Positions 46,934 through 58,384 of a stretch of 64,000 nucleotides of DNA are shown in pieces (position 1 is the first letter of the stretch; every line of letters starts with the position of its first letter). The notes below the pieces were generated by a model that made no database searches, was not told the origin of the DNA, and saw only the letters and a program-made list of their open reading frames with translations. This stretch comes from Beverwykella pulmonaria (taxonomy: Eukaryota > Ascomycota > Dothideomycetes > Pleosporales > Melanommataceae): contig BCHH01000001.1 of the NCBI GenBank assembly GCA_001599595.1, positions 1,811,032 to 1,875,031 on the forward strand. Reading direction: 5' to 3'. Position numbers and translations under genes: made by a program.

Positions 46934-47909
46934 GATATTTGTCCTACGATGTGTGTTTGTCAAAAGTAAAAAGGCCGGGAAGGTGGAGGTTCCTGACACG
47001 TGAGCTCGTGTTTCGAGAAGAGGGCTTGGATGCAGAGTGGAACCAGCGACCAACTGAATAGCTGTGCAGATAAGATTTCGCTTCGGTGAATTGGTCTTCT
47101 TGGATACTACATGCGGTCTGAAGCGAGTGCAGCCAGTTTTATATCACGAGCGTGAGTGCAGCCAGGGAGGGTTTTGGAGCCCAGGTTCGGTACCTGCCAG
47201 ATTCCCGGTGAGCAGCAACTCGGCCCTACACAGCAGAAGACAGCACGATGAGAGGAGATTTGATGTCGGCGCTGGGCTAGCCAATCCTGGGAGACGAGAC
47301 AGCGTGTTGCGGGTGAGAGACGGACTGTTTGCTGTGCCAGAGCCGACGTCGGCGTGGCCAATCAGGCGTCGCGCACGGGACTCTCCACCGACCTCATTCT
47401 TTCTTCTTAAAGACCCTGGCCCAATTTCCACAACACCACACAGCCGTGCCTGACCACCCGAAAAATACATACAACCGCTACACACACACCAGACGCCCGC
47501 CCAGAGACGTCCACGCTGCACTCGTCCTGCGCGCACTATCTCGACACGCTCCCCACCCAGCACACGCTGTAGACCGCAACTGTATCGGCTCCACCACCCT
47601 GCCTGCTCCTGTCTCAGGCCGCGCCCCGTCTTTCTGCGCAGTGACGAACTCTCACTCCCACCACCGCGCCATACCCAAGATATCACCTGGCCTCCTCACA
47701 TAAGGCGCCGGCTCTCACTCCACCGCAACACGCCCCCCGCCTTCCTCCACAACCGCACACTCCATCCGGGCCAGACTTCCCTCTTGCCAGCCGTCGCACT
47801 GAACTCACTTGTAACCGCAGTCGCATAGTTCGACTGCATATACCCTCGATCACCTCTAGAGCCCCCGACCTCCCGTCCGGCTTTCCCCACCCCGGTGGCC
47901 ACCTTCACA
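46934..47909. promoter_or_regulatory. Divergent region rhomboid / DHH1, 976 bp
   Basis: Holds both promoters. The 450 bp before the DHH1 start are strongly C-rich with frequent CACACA and CCGC runs on the plus strand, consistent with a long pyrimidine-rich leader. Frames within it (47064-47453, 47144-47686, 47696-48061) have no family signal. Confidence 0.45.
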
Positions 47910-49541
47910 ATGACTACCGACATAACTAACCAGCTAGCAGCGACAAAGCTAGGGTCAGTCAGGCTCCTCGAGTGTGCTGTTCTACTGTACTGACATTTTC
48001 TTAGCGACGCCTCCGCGCCATCAGACGCGAACTGGAAAGATGGACTGAAAGTCCCCTCCAAAGACTTGCGACCACAGACCGAGGTACGCGCCGCAAAATC
48101 ATGCGCTGTATTTGCGCGGTTGGATTGACATTACTCGCTCTAGGATGTTACAGCGACGAAGGGCCTCGAATTCGAAGACTTCTTTATCAAGCGCGAGTTG
48201 ATGATGGGCATTTTCGAGGCGGGCTTCGAGAAGCCTTCGCCCATCCAGGAAGAGACCATCCCCGTCGCCCTCACCGGCCGAGATATTCTGGCGCGCGCGA
48301 AGAACGGCACCGGCAAGACGGCCGCCTTCGTGATACCCACTCTAGAACGCGTCAACCCCAAGAGCCCCAAGACGCAAGCCCTCATACTCGTGCCCACACG
48401 AGAATTGGCTCTACAGACATCGCAGGTGTGCAAGATGCTCGGCAAGCATCTCGGCCTGAACGTCATGGTCTCCACGGGCGGCACTGGCCTCAAAGACGAC
48501 ATCATACGGTTATCCGACCCCGTCCACATCATTGTTGGAACTCCTGGCAGAATCCTTGACTTGGCAGGAAAGGGCGTCGCTGACCTCTCTGCGTGTCAGA
48601 CGTTCGTCATGGACGAGGCCGATAAGCTTCTCTCTCCCGAGTTCACCCCGGTCATAGAACAATTGCTGGCCTTCCACCCCAAGGACCGGCAAGTCATGCT
48701 CTTCAGCGCCACCTTCCCCATCGTGGTCAAGAGCTTCAAGGATAAACACATGAACTCGCCATACGAAATCAATCTGATGGACGAATTGACGCTGCGGGGT
48801 ATTACGCAGTATTATGCCTTCGTCGAGGAGAAGCAGAAGGTGCATTGCTTGAACACTCTTTTCAACAAGCTGCAAATCAACCAGTCGATCATCTTTTGCA
48901 ATTCTACGAACCGAGTCGAGCTTCTTGCCAAGAAAATCACCGAGCTTGGCTACTCATGCTTCTACTCGCACGCGCGCATGCTTCAGCCCAACCGCAACCG
49001 TGTCTTCCACGATTTCCGGAATGGTGTTTGCCGCAACCTTGTCTGCTCGGATTTGCTCACGCGTGGTATCGATATTCAGGCGGTTAATGTTGTCATCAAC
49101 TTCGATTTCCCGAAGAATGCGGAGACATATCTTCATCGTATTGGTCGATCTGGTCGTTTCGGTCACTTGGGTCTGGCCATCAATCTGATCAACTGGGATG
49201 ACCGATTCAACCTCTACCGAATCGAGCAGGAGTTGGGTACTGAAATCCAACCTATTCCCCAGGTCATCGAGAAGAAGCTTTATGTCTATGAGTCCCCCGA
49301 GAATATTCCCCGCCCGATTTCCAACCCTCCACGCACCCCGTCCCAGGAAGAGGATGGCACTGTTGCGAGGTCGAACTCGGCACAGAACAACAGCCGCCAG
49401 AATTTCAACCGTAGCCGTGGCGGTGGCGCTCAGTTCCAACCTCGTGGCGGTCGGGGAGGCGGTGCACCCCCGAACCAACGACAGAATGGACACAATCCTC
49501 CACGTAACGCCCGACCTCAACCCGCCGGCCCACCACAGTAG
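47910..49541 (+). CDS. DHH1: DEAD-box RNA helicase Dhh1 (DDX6 type)
   Basis: A cytoplasmic helicase that promotes decapping and translational repression in P-bodies. There are three exons, 47910-47953, 48005-48083 and 48144-49541 (506 aa; yeast Dhh1 is 506). The spliced N-terminus ends [20 protein letters not shown], followed by the Q-motif region [17 protein letters not shown], motif I AKNGTGKT, Ia [11 protein letters not shown] (DEAD) [18 protein letters not shown], and in the second RecA domain [17 protein letters not shown] and [13 protein letters not shown]. The C-terminal 90 residues are rich in Asn, Gln, Arg and Gly, typical of phase-separating P-body proteins. Both junctions keep frame. 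Confidence 0.96.
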
Positions 49542-51767
49542 AGCTGCGGTGCGTGAGGTGAGGTGAGGTGGGGTGCGGAGGAGTTGGGTTCGTCTCAGCA
49601 GTTCTCGTCGACTTTCACAGCGAGTCTTTAAGGATTTATGTCACGATTCCTCTTTGCCCAGGGAGCCAGCCGGGTGCGATTTGGTATTGTCGTTCGCGAC
49701 TGCACATATTTTTTGGAGTTGTTTTCTCATCATGCTAACGTGAGCGGTTGTCGACGACTCGATACGGGATACCTGATTTGCTTTTCTCGGGACATTACGA
49801 ATCGAATTATCGGCGCACACGGAGTATGCGATATCGGACCGTTCTATATGTACTATATCATGGTCTGTTCTGGATCTAGGCTCGCTTCTCTTCGTTAATC
49901 GGCCGGTCACGTCGATTCCCTTTTCTCGGCGGTTTTCTTTCTTTCCATCGGAGTTTATACTTCTCACTCCGCTTCCACAAGTTTCTACATCGGTCTTCAC
50001 ACCTTTACAGCATTGGCGACTGGCGGAGTAATTGCTAAAAGTTCGATCTTTCCCCAATAGAGGGTTCACGATTCTCATTCTATCATTACTCAAACACCCG
50101 ACACCCTCGACCCCTGGATATGACCAGCTCTAATGAGCTCTACGACTCTCCCACTTCCATCGAACACGTTCCATCACACTCGGTAAACTCTGTCGGATAC
50201 GCCTCTCAACTCTCATCACAATCAACCCCCTCCTCTTATTGTCGACTTGCTAGTGTGCATCTTGTACGCTAACGACCACATTCTTTTCGCGGTTCCTCTC
50301 CCTCCCCTCGGATATCGCACCCCTCGAGCGCTACTCTTCGGCTCATCTCATTGTTGATCAACTTCTTTGCCACTATCAATATGGTAGGAGGACCAGATCA
50401 GTCTGGGCTCTGATTCTGCGACATTGTCTTTCTCAGTCTCTGCAATCCCGGAAAAATCAAAAGCATCACAAAAGTGCCTCTGTGGAAAATGTTGGAATTG
50501 GGTCAGTAGCTTGGTAGAAGAAAAAGAGAAAACACATTTGGAGAAAATCTCAGAAAAACATTTTAGGGATCCAATTGAAAAAAAGTTATGGATGGATGGC
50601 ATGGTTCGCGCTGGAAGAAGCTTTAATCGATGACTAACGATTTCGATCGAAGTGAGCTTCCGCAATCGTGTTTCGCTGGCTATGTACTTGGCTGGTGACT
50701 ACCTATAGCCGTTTCAATGTAATACTTTAGTCCTTAGCATGTGTATATGGTGATGATCTTGACTGCGTAAGTGAACAGGCAAGTGAATGGAGTGCGTGTA
50801 TTGGCAGGTAATGTTGGAGATTTTTGCGAGTTGCGGCTCGAATTTTCCCTGCCTTTCCCTTAAAGGCTAGGAACTAAGGCTCGAAACCTGCTGACCACTT
50901 CATCGACATCTGCGGATATCGGTTTCTTGTAGCATGTTATTAACTATTCAAGCGTATTGTAGTCCATTAATTGCACCTCTTCAACTTCCGTCTTCTTCAG
51001 GCGTCTTTCCTCCGTTCTTCCTGGCTTGAATTATTTCCACCTCAATCATACTTTTTCATTTCCCGTCTCGTATTCTCCCACCCTTTTTCTTTCTCTCTTT
51101 ATCCTTTCGTATTCATCCCCCTTCTCCTTTTCCTTATCTGAGATTTTCTTCTATGTAACGGTACTAACTTTCCTCCTTCTTAGCTAGACGGTACACTCCC
51201 TCTAGATTCAAGCCTGTATCTATTTCCTGCCTCCTGCCGTAACTGCTTTCTCCCCGTTCATTCACCCAGTCGTTGAACATGGGTAGTAGAAATATGAGTA
51301 GAAAGGGTTGCAGAGTCGGCTTCGCAGTAGCACTAGTATCAATGAAATGGACTTGGTGGTCAGGGCGTAGGGATGTGGTAGAAGTGAGACCGTAAATCGG
51401 TTTCTGGATATAAAACGCTAGGTCTAGATATGTCTGGTGAAATCATATGCACCAGGTTGTTTTTTTCATGGTACTTTGAAAGGCTTTAGTTGTTTATATT
51501 TTATATTTCCTGCCGCTTCTGAGTTAAATGTCCAAGAGATGGAAGCCCAGTATACAAGATATAGAAGTTCAGGGATCGTGACGATAATCTTGGACTAAGA
51601 AATAGGTTGCGCTAGGTTGGTAGACCCACAGCTAGTACATATCCACTCTTTCACATACATAGTAAGGTGTCGTACTGGGCCATTACCCCTTTTTTCCATT
51701 TGCTAGGTCCGCTTACTGCTCAAACTATTTTGATCACCGCATGAGACGCCTTTATCTTATACGATCA
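49542..51767. other. Long non-coding stretch, 2.2 kb
   Basis: Lies between the stops of DHH1 (plus) and the F-box-like gene (minus). Short frames (49638-49898 plus, 49641-50093 minus, 50424-50633 plus) have no recognisable product. A strongly pyrimidine-rich tract runs about 51,000-51,200 (CT/TTTC runs). It may hold unusually long 3' UTRs, a non-coding RNA or an intron-rich lineage-specific gene; none can be supported by eye. Confidence 0.35.
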
Positions 51768-53458
51768 TCATGGGTCTAACTTGACATTCGGCAGTTTCCG
51801 GATCTTCTCCATATATTGGTCATGAAGTCTGAAATTCACATGGTCGGTGACGTTAGAGACGGGTCTCATGAGCTCAATTGCAATACCCGGAACCTGCTCG
51901 GAGATGCACTGGCAAGCGCGCAGCCATGACTTTCCCTGGAAGTGCTCTATGTCATTTTCATCATGCTCCAGATTCGGTAGCATCATCCACATTTCCTCAA
52001 GTACCAGCGTTTCAAGGCGGGGCCACTGGTCTTGGCTAGCGAAAATCTTGGGCGTACAAAGGGAATCTCTATCGATGAAGAAGTTGCGCAGACATAGGGT
52101 TTCTACATTGGGGAGCACAAGGCCGGATAGAAGCCAGTCCAGAATACATCCTTTCGGGTCCGATTCTACACCGTCGGTGAAAGCATCGCCCTCGTTGCCG
52201 ACATTGCAACGGAGATCGAGACACGTCAAGGACGGCATTGAAGTGAGTACTGTGGTCCAATATCTGACTGCACCGGCACTGCCTGTATCGCCCAGCCAGA
52301 CTCGTGTCCCGTGTGTACCCCTACCGTGCACATTGAGGGTAAGCGTCGTTATATTGCCCAGCCGCGCATCCAGTATATATTTTGTCTTGTGGTACGCCTT
52401 GCTGAGGAGACGGTTGACGGTGGCAAAGGAATTTAAGATATCCAAATTGACCATAGAGAGGCTCAGAGACTTTACCGTTCTAGGCACACATAAGAGAATG
52501 AATGAGCTTGCCCAGGCTTGGTTGACGGTGGAGTTTTCGATGAACCGCGGTTGGACTTCATTTACTACCTCAGCTCCGTACCGACTGATGAAGCTGTTGG
52601 TGAAGGTTGGAGCTGGATGATTTCTTCTCTCGCAAACATCGATGCTGATAGAATGGAGGCTTGGGAACTGGGCGAGGATAGAGCTCCAGGATATCTGTGC
52701 CAGCGCGTGCAATTCGTGCCATCGTCTGTCATCGGCGAAGGGGGCGACCATTGCTCGGTGATAGGTACTACAGTATTGATTCTGCTCCTCGGTCACTTTA
52801 AGTGGGGATGTAATGTTAGTACAGTACTTTTCTAAGCCAAGTGTGTGGATACTGCTACCGTAACGCTCACTAGGGATGTCTGAGGCATCACCGAAGTGGT
52901 GTAATGGGTCGTGAGCTTGTATGGCGGTGATACGTACTTTGATAGGGACTCTCCCAGCCAAAATTCTTCATGAGACGCTGCTTAGTCATGTCATAGAGCG
53001 TCGCGTGATGGTCGGTGGTATCGAGATCCCATCTAATAGCTGGTGGCACCTTCCCTGATCAGTACAAACAAGATTCAAAGCGCTCCCATAGGCAACAAAC
53101 CTGTACTTGAATAGTCTTCACATATTTGCGAAGTCCACTAGTGCTAATGGAAATAGCAAAACGTTCAAGATGGCTAGCACTATCCACAGACACATGAACA
53201 AGGGTCTGTGAAGTTCGGTGTACAAAGTCAGTGAAGTCCCTGAAAACTGAAGGGTATGCAAACTGGGAGGTGTACCATATCGCGAAACATGTACTCGGGA
53301 ACCCACTCTCGGAGACAACGATGGGCGAGGTTGGCGTTCTTGAGGTGCTTCTTTCCATGCCGGGCGTGTCGTTCTCGATCGGAGCCGGGCGGGGCCAGGA
53401 ATGAGACGATTAACTTCAGGAGCTCGGAGGGTAAAGTGGCCAGAGTTAGACGAGCCAT
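51768..53458 (-). CDS. F-box-like protein with leucine-rich C-terminal region
   Basis: Probably a substrate adaptor of an SCF ubiquitin ligase, a guess from the N-terminus. There are four exons on the minus strand: 53458-53276, 53205-53101, 53049-52938 and 52879-51768 (503 aa). The junctions were chosen so that EWVPEYMFRDM continues to TLVHVSVD and HLERFAISISTSGLRKYVKT, the usual order in this fungal family; an alternative donor at GTACATG (inside PEYM) also keeps frame. The start LATLPSELLKLIVSFL is an F-box-like motif. The remainder has spaced leucine-rich segments (SLSLSMVNLDIL, LTCLDLRCNVGNEGD, VETLCLRNFFID, LETLVLEEMWMMLPNLEH). The third intron uses GTACGT with a GCCTCAG acceptor. Confidence 0.68.
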
Positions 53459-53974
53459 TACCTGTCCAGGGCAGTCCCTCGAGGGTAGGATGGTAGATGA
53501 CATCTATCGTAACGTACGCGAAGGGGGCCGATTATAGTCTTCCGTGGTAAGTGAGATGGCGTGGTGTAGAAGATGTGTCGATTCGTGTGGCTCCGTCCTA
53601 GAAAAATATTCTTTGCCAACGGACCAACTATCAAGGTTGAATTTCTTGCTGAAGGCCAGTAATTTTTCTCAGGAAAGCGCCTGAGAAATCTCTTGAGGCA
53701 CTGATGCAGGCACAAACTGGAAAATTTCAACGAAGTCAAAAGAAGGATGGCTGTTCTGAATTTTTTTTAATTTTTTTTGCAAAGCGCGAAACTTATGTGT
53801 AAACTGAAGCCTGGAGCTATTGTCGTCAGTACGAAGGTACATGGCCGTAGCTTTAACCGGATAAACATCGGACCGAGAAACCCGCTGATAGCCGCCGTTC
53901 ATGATCCTTGCGAGGCGAATGTTTCTCACGAAATTGCGAAAACAAGAAGTCGACGACTTGAAATACTTTGTACC
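53459..53974. promoter_or_regulatory. Divergent region F-box-like gene / enoyl-CoA hydratase
   Basis: 516 bp between opposite starts. Contains a T-rich run at about 53,759-53,779. The hydratase frame is open upstream to an ATG at 53777, but conservation and the targeting signal begin at 53975. Confidence 0.45.
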
Positions 53975-54918
53975 ATGTTTCTTCTTAGGCCCAATTCCAG
54001 ACCACTCCTGCGCCAGACCCGGCGCTGCTTATACTCGACAGCGTCCTCACCAGTAATCAAAGTCACCAGCGTCCCCGCACCACACTGCGGCAGCATTCGC
54101 ATCCTCTCCCTCAATCGACCTGCCGCGCGGAACGCTATATCGAGACAACTACTCGCTGAATTGAATCATGAAATAAATAGTATACACAATGAGGGAGAGA
54201 CAGGCGCAACAAGAGCTCTAATTCTGGCCAGTGAGGTAGACACGAGCTTCTGCGCGGGCGCAGATTTGAAGGAGCGTGCGGGGTTCACTCCAGAAGAGTA
54301 AACACCTATCATTCAGTCACTCTCGCTGCAGACTGACAATTGAACAGTACGGCGAAGTTCCTGGCTTCCCTCCGCGGGACCCTCTCCTCGATTGCTTCTC
54401 TCTCCATTCCCACAATATCCGCGCTCGCAGCACCTGCATTCGGCGGCGGTCTCGAACTAGCTCTAACTACACACATGCGTGTATTTGCTTCTACAACGAC
54501 AGTAGCACTCCCCGAAACGCGGCTAGCCATCATACCGGGCGCGGGAGGAACATATAGACTGCCAGCGCTCATTGGACTGTCACGGGCACGAGACATGATA
54601 TTGACCGGTCGGAGAGTTGGCGGCCCGGAAGCATACTTCTTGGGGTTGTGCGATCGGCTTGTAGAGGTAACACAGGAAGAGGCACAGCAAGAAGGTGTTG
54701 CGCGGACGATGGTGCTCACAGAGGCTGTGAAGCTAGCAAGAGAAATATGTGAGGGTGGGCCAATCGCTATAAAAGCTGCGCTGGCGGCGGTTGAAGGATG
54801 TGCGTTGGGAGAAAAGGCGGAGAATGCTGCGTATGATATAGTGGTGAAGACCCAGGATCGGGATGAGGCGTTGCTCGCCTTTAGAGAAAAGAGGAAGCCG
54901 ACCTTCAAGGGACAGTAA
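53975..54918 (+). CDS. Mitochondrial enoyl-CoA hydratase/isomerase (methylglutaconyl-CoA hydratase-like)
   Basis: Crotonase-fold enzyme, probably of branched-chain amino acid or fatty acid breakdown in mitochondria. There are two exons, 53975-54297 and 54348-54918 (297 aa). The N-terminus MFLLRPNSRPLLRQTRRCLY is Arg-rich with no acidic residue, fitting a mitochondrial presequence. Crotonase features are LNRPAARNAISRQLLAEL, SFCAGADLKERAGF (oxyanion-hole loop) and the second block APAFGGGLELALTTHMRV followed by LPETRLAIIPGAGGTYRLPA. The two acidic catalytic positions in the LPE and IIP-GGT region are present. The ADLKER and IPGAGGT pattern resembles AUH-type methylglutaconyl-CoA hydratases, but substrate cannot be settled from sequence alone. 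Confidence 0.85.
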
Positions 54919-55077
54919 TAGCAAGCAATAGCAATGTACCTGCTAGAGTTCACGGCTAGATCTTGGGACATGGTGGTATAGAAGCAATCTGCATGCCATC
55001 ATGTGCTTATGTATGTTCAATCAGACCAATAGTAGTACCTGGAAAGCTTTGTTGCTCGATTGTACCCCTACTATCCC

Positions 55078-55611
55078 TCACATTTTCGACTTGATCTCCT
55101 CCAGCAGCTTGGCAAGCTCTCCCTTATCTGCCTCCTTCGTCGGCCAACCAATCACCAGACCCTCTGTCTCGTTTGGCTTCGGAATCATATGAAAGTGTAC
55201 GTGATCAACGACCTGATGCGCAATCCGTCCGTTGTTCTGCAGAATATTGTAATCCTCGACACCCTGCGCAATAGCAATCTTCTTCGCCACGGACAACACT
55301 TCAGCGAGTTGGTCGTCGGGGATGTCGTGGAGCTTTGCGCCGTGGAATTTGGGGATAACGAGCTATCAAAGGCGCCATTGTTAGCTCCGAGTTATGTGAT
55401 AGGGGAAGGGAAGGGAAGGGAAGGGAGGAAGGATGTGTCCTACAGAATGTCCTTTGCTGATCGGTCCAATGTCGAGGAAAGCCAGCGTCTTCTCACTCTC
55501 GAAGATCTTCATGGAGGGGATTTCGCCTAGCGCATAGTTTTAGCAGGGTTGTGTGAATGTTGTAAAAAGAGACTAACCCCGAATGATCTTACAGAAGATA
55601 CAGGCGGCCAT
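55078..55611 (-). CDS. HIT-family nucleotide hydrolase (Hint/Hnt1-like)
   Basis: Probably a purine nucleoside phosphoramidase. There are three exons on the minus strand: 55611-55578, 55526-55444 and 55362-55078 (133 aa, usual length for Hint). The start MAACIFCKIIRGEIPSMKIF keeps the CIFCKI zinc-region signature, followed by TLAFLDIGPISKGHSLVIPK and the catalytic triad HVHFHMIPKP (HxHxHxx). Frame holds at both junctions (phases 1 and 0). A short GGGAA repeat lies in the intron at about 55,400-55,425. Confidence 0.92.
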
Positions 55612-55986
55612 TTTGGTGCTCGAAGGAGTCTGTGTCTGTGATGTGATATCGTGAGCCGTGTTCGGAGCTTTACAGGAGATGGCGGGGGATGTGGGGCAAA
55701 TGTGAAAGCAAGTCTTGCCGAGGTACCGCTTTTGGGGTCATTAAACCTGGATTGTTCAAAGCAGACCAACCACCGCTCCTATACTCTTCGTGCTCTACAA
55801 TTTCTCCCATCCTTGGTTTGGTGGGTGTGTAGACTTGCACTACAACTTCATTGTCACTTGCAGTACAGTTTGGACATCGAAGTCACATACAAACGAGAAG
55901 TGGAGGGCATTTTTCCAACAAAGGGTATCGAGAAATAGAGAACACAAAACTTCAAAATCCATCCACTAGCTCTTGTCCTGATGAAA
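55612..55986. other. Intergenic region, 375 bp
   Basis: Promoter of the HIT gene and 3' UTR of the methyltransferase gene (same strand). No other feature. Confidence 0.4.
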
Positions 55987-56936
55987 CTACTTCGCCCATT
56001 TCCAGCTGTCACACTCGAAATTGGCGTAGCACTGGAACTCGTTGCTGAGTCCTTTGGCATGCTTCGGCTCGAACGTAGTTACCCGTATACCAGGTTTGGC
56101 GTACAGTTTCTCAATGATAGGCTCCATGCGCTCCCCAGTACACGCAATCAATCGGAAGGACTCTGTTTCCTTTGACAGATCTACTGGAGTCCATGATTTT
56201 GCGAGCCAGCGTACCGTCAACGCGGCTGTTGTTTGTTAGCTATATATTGGAGTCACCATATGGATTGTGGAAGCCCTACTTTTAGTCTGGCAATCTTCGC
56301 TGAGAAAGGGCGGGTCGGCAATGATCCGATGAAAAGAGCCTTTCAGCTCGGTAGGCAGCTTCATTGGGTTCTGGAAGTCATAATGTACGAATTCCTTGAA
56401 CACTGCAAACCGCTCATCGTATTCGAGCAATTTGACTTGGGGTCGGCATTGATATTCTCCAGACGACTATTCTCTATATTAGTATTTGGGACTGAAGCAA
56501 GGTATCTTGGCTTACAAGGAGGTTTTTCAACTGGATGAATGCACTTGGAGCAGATACAACTGCTATATGGGTCTCATCCGTGGCACCATCCAAAAGTTGT
56601 CGAGCAAGACTCGTAGCAGTCTCGTCGTCGTACTATCGGTGTGAGCATTCGATTGCCCTCTGTTAACATGAGTACAAAGCGTACCCAAAATTGACTTGCG
56701 TTCCAGTCTTCGGTAAACGCATCCATTGATAACTTCCCTTTCCCATCAAAGTCTTCTTCAGCTTGGGCTTTAATATCTTCGAACGCCTTCTGCCGCTCAT
56801 CACGTTCTCGATAGAAATCTTTCAAGGCATCCAAAGCCCCCGAGGATAGCTGCCTTTCTTATGAGTTAGCACATAATATTGCCAGGCAGTATAAAGCTCA
56901 CGGGATCTCGTCATCTTCGTCCTCTGTCAACGTCAT
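55987..56936 (-). CDS. EFM5-type protein-lysine N-methyltransferase (eEF1A methyltransferase)
   Basis: Efm5 methylates a lysine of translation elongation factor eEF1A using S-adenosylmethionine in the cytosol. There are five exons on the minus strand: 56936-56902, 56853-56685, 56632-56516, 56466-56280 and 56225-55987 (248 aa, matching yeast Efm5 length). The spliced start MTLTEDEDDEIPQLSSGALDA uses the AAAG acceptor before 56853, which alone restores the family pattern. Further blocks are DWNASQFWYDDETATSLARQ, VKLLEYDERFAVF, FVHYDFQNP, the catalytic ADPPFLSEDC (the DPPF motif of the N6-methyltransferase-like fold) and ECDSWKWAK at the C-terminus. Divergent from the LACTB2-like gene with 196 bp between starts. 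Confidence 0.9.
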
Positions 56937-57132
56937 CTTCGCATTCGTTCTGAGTGGTTAGGTTGACAGCTCCGCCTTGGGAAAAAAAGCTGTGCTTGTA
57001 GCCTGCACGCAGAGTCGGTGCTAACGCTAAGCGACTCTCTAACTCCGTACCTCGGAACTGTTCCAATGAGCGAACATGCACCCACGATGGCGATTGCGTG
57101 CTCACTTCACGTTTCACAAACGCTATTCGATA
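56937..57132. promoter_or_regulatory. Compact divergent promoter EFM5-type / LACTB2-like genes
   Basis: Only 196 bp separate the two start codons, the shortest divergent gap in the window. A minus-strand frame (56911-57117) overlaps it but has no domain. Confidence 0.5.
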
Positions 57133-58074
57133 ATGGCAGAACCTTTGGTACCTCTTCCAACGGTTGAGAAGCTGAGCAGCCGGGTCATTCGAATCCTGGG
57201 AGGAAATCCGGGAAAGGTGCGCATCTCTGTTTGCTCGGTTGCGATATTAGACTGCGACTGACGAGCTTCCAGTTCACGCTACAAGGTTTGTAGTATACCT
57301 CCTCTCGCGCACCGTAAACTGATTCCCGAAGGCACGAACACATATATTGTGGGGCAGGGCTCGAAACGGCTCTTGATAGATACGGGAGAAGGGAGACCAG
57401 AATGGATCAAGTCGCTAAAGTCGGTGCTGGACGATGAGAAGATTATCATCGACAAGGCCCTTCTGACGCACTGGCATCACGATCACATTGAAGGAGTGCC
57501 TGACCTTCTGAAAGCCTCTGCAGATACCGTTGTGTACAAGAAGGATCCAGAAAAAGGATGGCTAGATATCAGCGACGGGCAGAAGTTCGAGACTGAAGGA
57601 GCGACACTGCGGGCCTTCCACTGCCCGGGACATACAACTGATCATATGGCGTTTATTCTCGAGGAGGAAGATTCCATGTTCACAGCCGACAATGTTCTTG
57701 GGCAGGGTACTGCTGTGTTCGAGGATCTTACGACGTACATGAAGAGTCTTGACAGTATGTCAAGCCAATTCAAGAGTCGTGCATATCCTGGTCACGGACC
57801 AGTCATTGAAGACGGGCCAGCCAAGATCCTGGAGTATATCAGGCATCGAAAGCAACGGGAGCAACAGGTATTGGACGTGTTGGCTCAGGTGAAAGAAGGT
57901 GGGTGGACGGCGATGGATATTGTCAAGGTAATATATAAGAACTATCCCGAAAATTTGTGGGCTCCAGCAGAAAGGGGAATTCTGCAGATTCTTGAAAAGC
58001 TCTTGAAGGAAGGAAAAGTTGTTTATGATGATGGCAAAAAAACGTGGTCGCTGAGTGGGAAGGCAACGCTTTAG
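57133..58074 (+). CDS. Metallo-beta-lactamase fold hydrolase, LACTB2-like
   Basis: LACTB2 proteins are zinc endoribonucleases; related fungal enzymes release polyketides, but no polyketide synthase is nearby. There are three exons: 57133-57216, a 13-nt exon 57283-57295, and 57332-58074 (279 aa). The tiny exon encodes FTLQ plus one base, and is needed to connect ILGGNPGK to GTNTYIVG as in the family. Zinc-site motifs are THWHHDHIEG (about residues 83-92), FHCPGHTTDH and FTADNVLGQG, and a C-terminal AYPGHGPVI supplies the last His. The C-terminal LACTB2 winged-helix-like part includes IVKVIYKNYPENLWAPAERG and LEKLLKEGKVVYDD. Its small size and lone position argue for a housekeeping role. Confidence 0.88.
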
Positions 58075-58288
58075 TCTATGCGACCAATCAAATGATGCAC
58101 CAATGATCCTTCCAGCACCCGATAACGCTTGACATGCTTAGTGCCCCGCTCCTTTGCACAAACTTGTCGGTGAACATCATTTCGTCTTTCCTAATGAATT
58201 GTGTAAGTAGTCATGTGTTTATATATGATTTAATTCATAGAAACCTCTATTGTCAACCTGAAAGCAGTGCCAGATATTGATCTGATCA

Positions 58289-58384
58289 GACGCAGTGCCA
58301 GAGTGGTTAATGGGTTAGACTTGAATTACTCATTCATGTCATCTAATGGCTTCGGCCTCGCAAGTTCGAATCTTGTCTGCGTCG
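58289..58384 (+). tRNA. tRNA-Ser(UGA) with a 15-nt intron
   Basis: Acceptor arms GACGCAG (58289-58295) and CTGCGTC (58377-58383) pair fully. The D-arm is CCA..TGG around AGAGTGGTTAA; the T-arm GCAAG-TTCGAAT-CTTGT contains the B box GTTCGAATC. A GGC-TTCG-GCC hairpin forms the long variable arm of a class II tRNA. The anticodon stem TTAGA/TCTAA encloses CTTGAA, so the anticodon is TGA at 58322-58324. The intron 58326-58340 sits one base after the anticodon, the standard place. A T-run (CTTTTTTATTTTT) follows within 30 bp for polymerase III termination. Confidence 0.92.

Noticed and set aside
53200..53330. Alternative first donor (GTACATG) in the F-box-like gene
   Set aside because: It also keeps frame but deletes the conserved YMFRDM segment; the GTACAC donor at 53275 with acceptor before 53205 gives the better family match. 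Not fully excluded.
57133..58074. Polyketide-cluster thioesterase (metallo-beta-lactamase type)
   Set aside because: The fold matches, but no polyketide synthase or tailoring gene is in the window and LACTB2-like C-terminal features are present.
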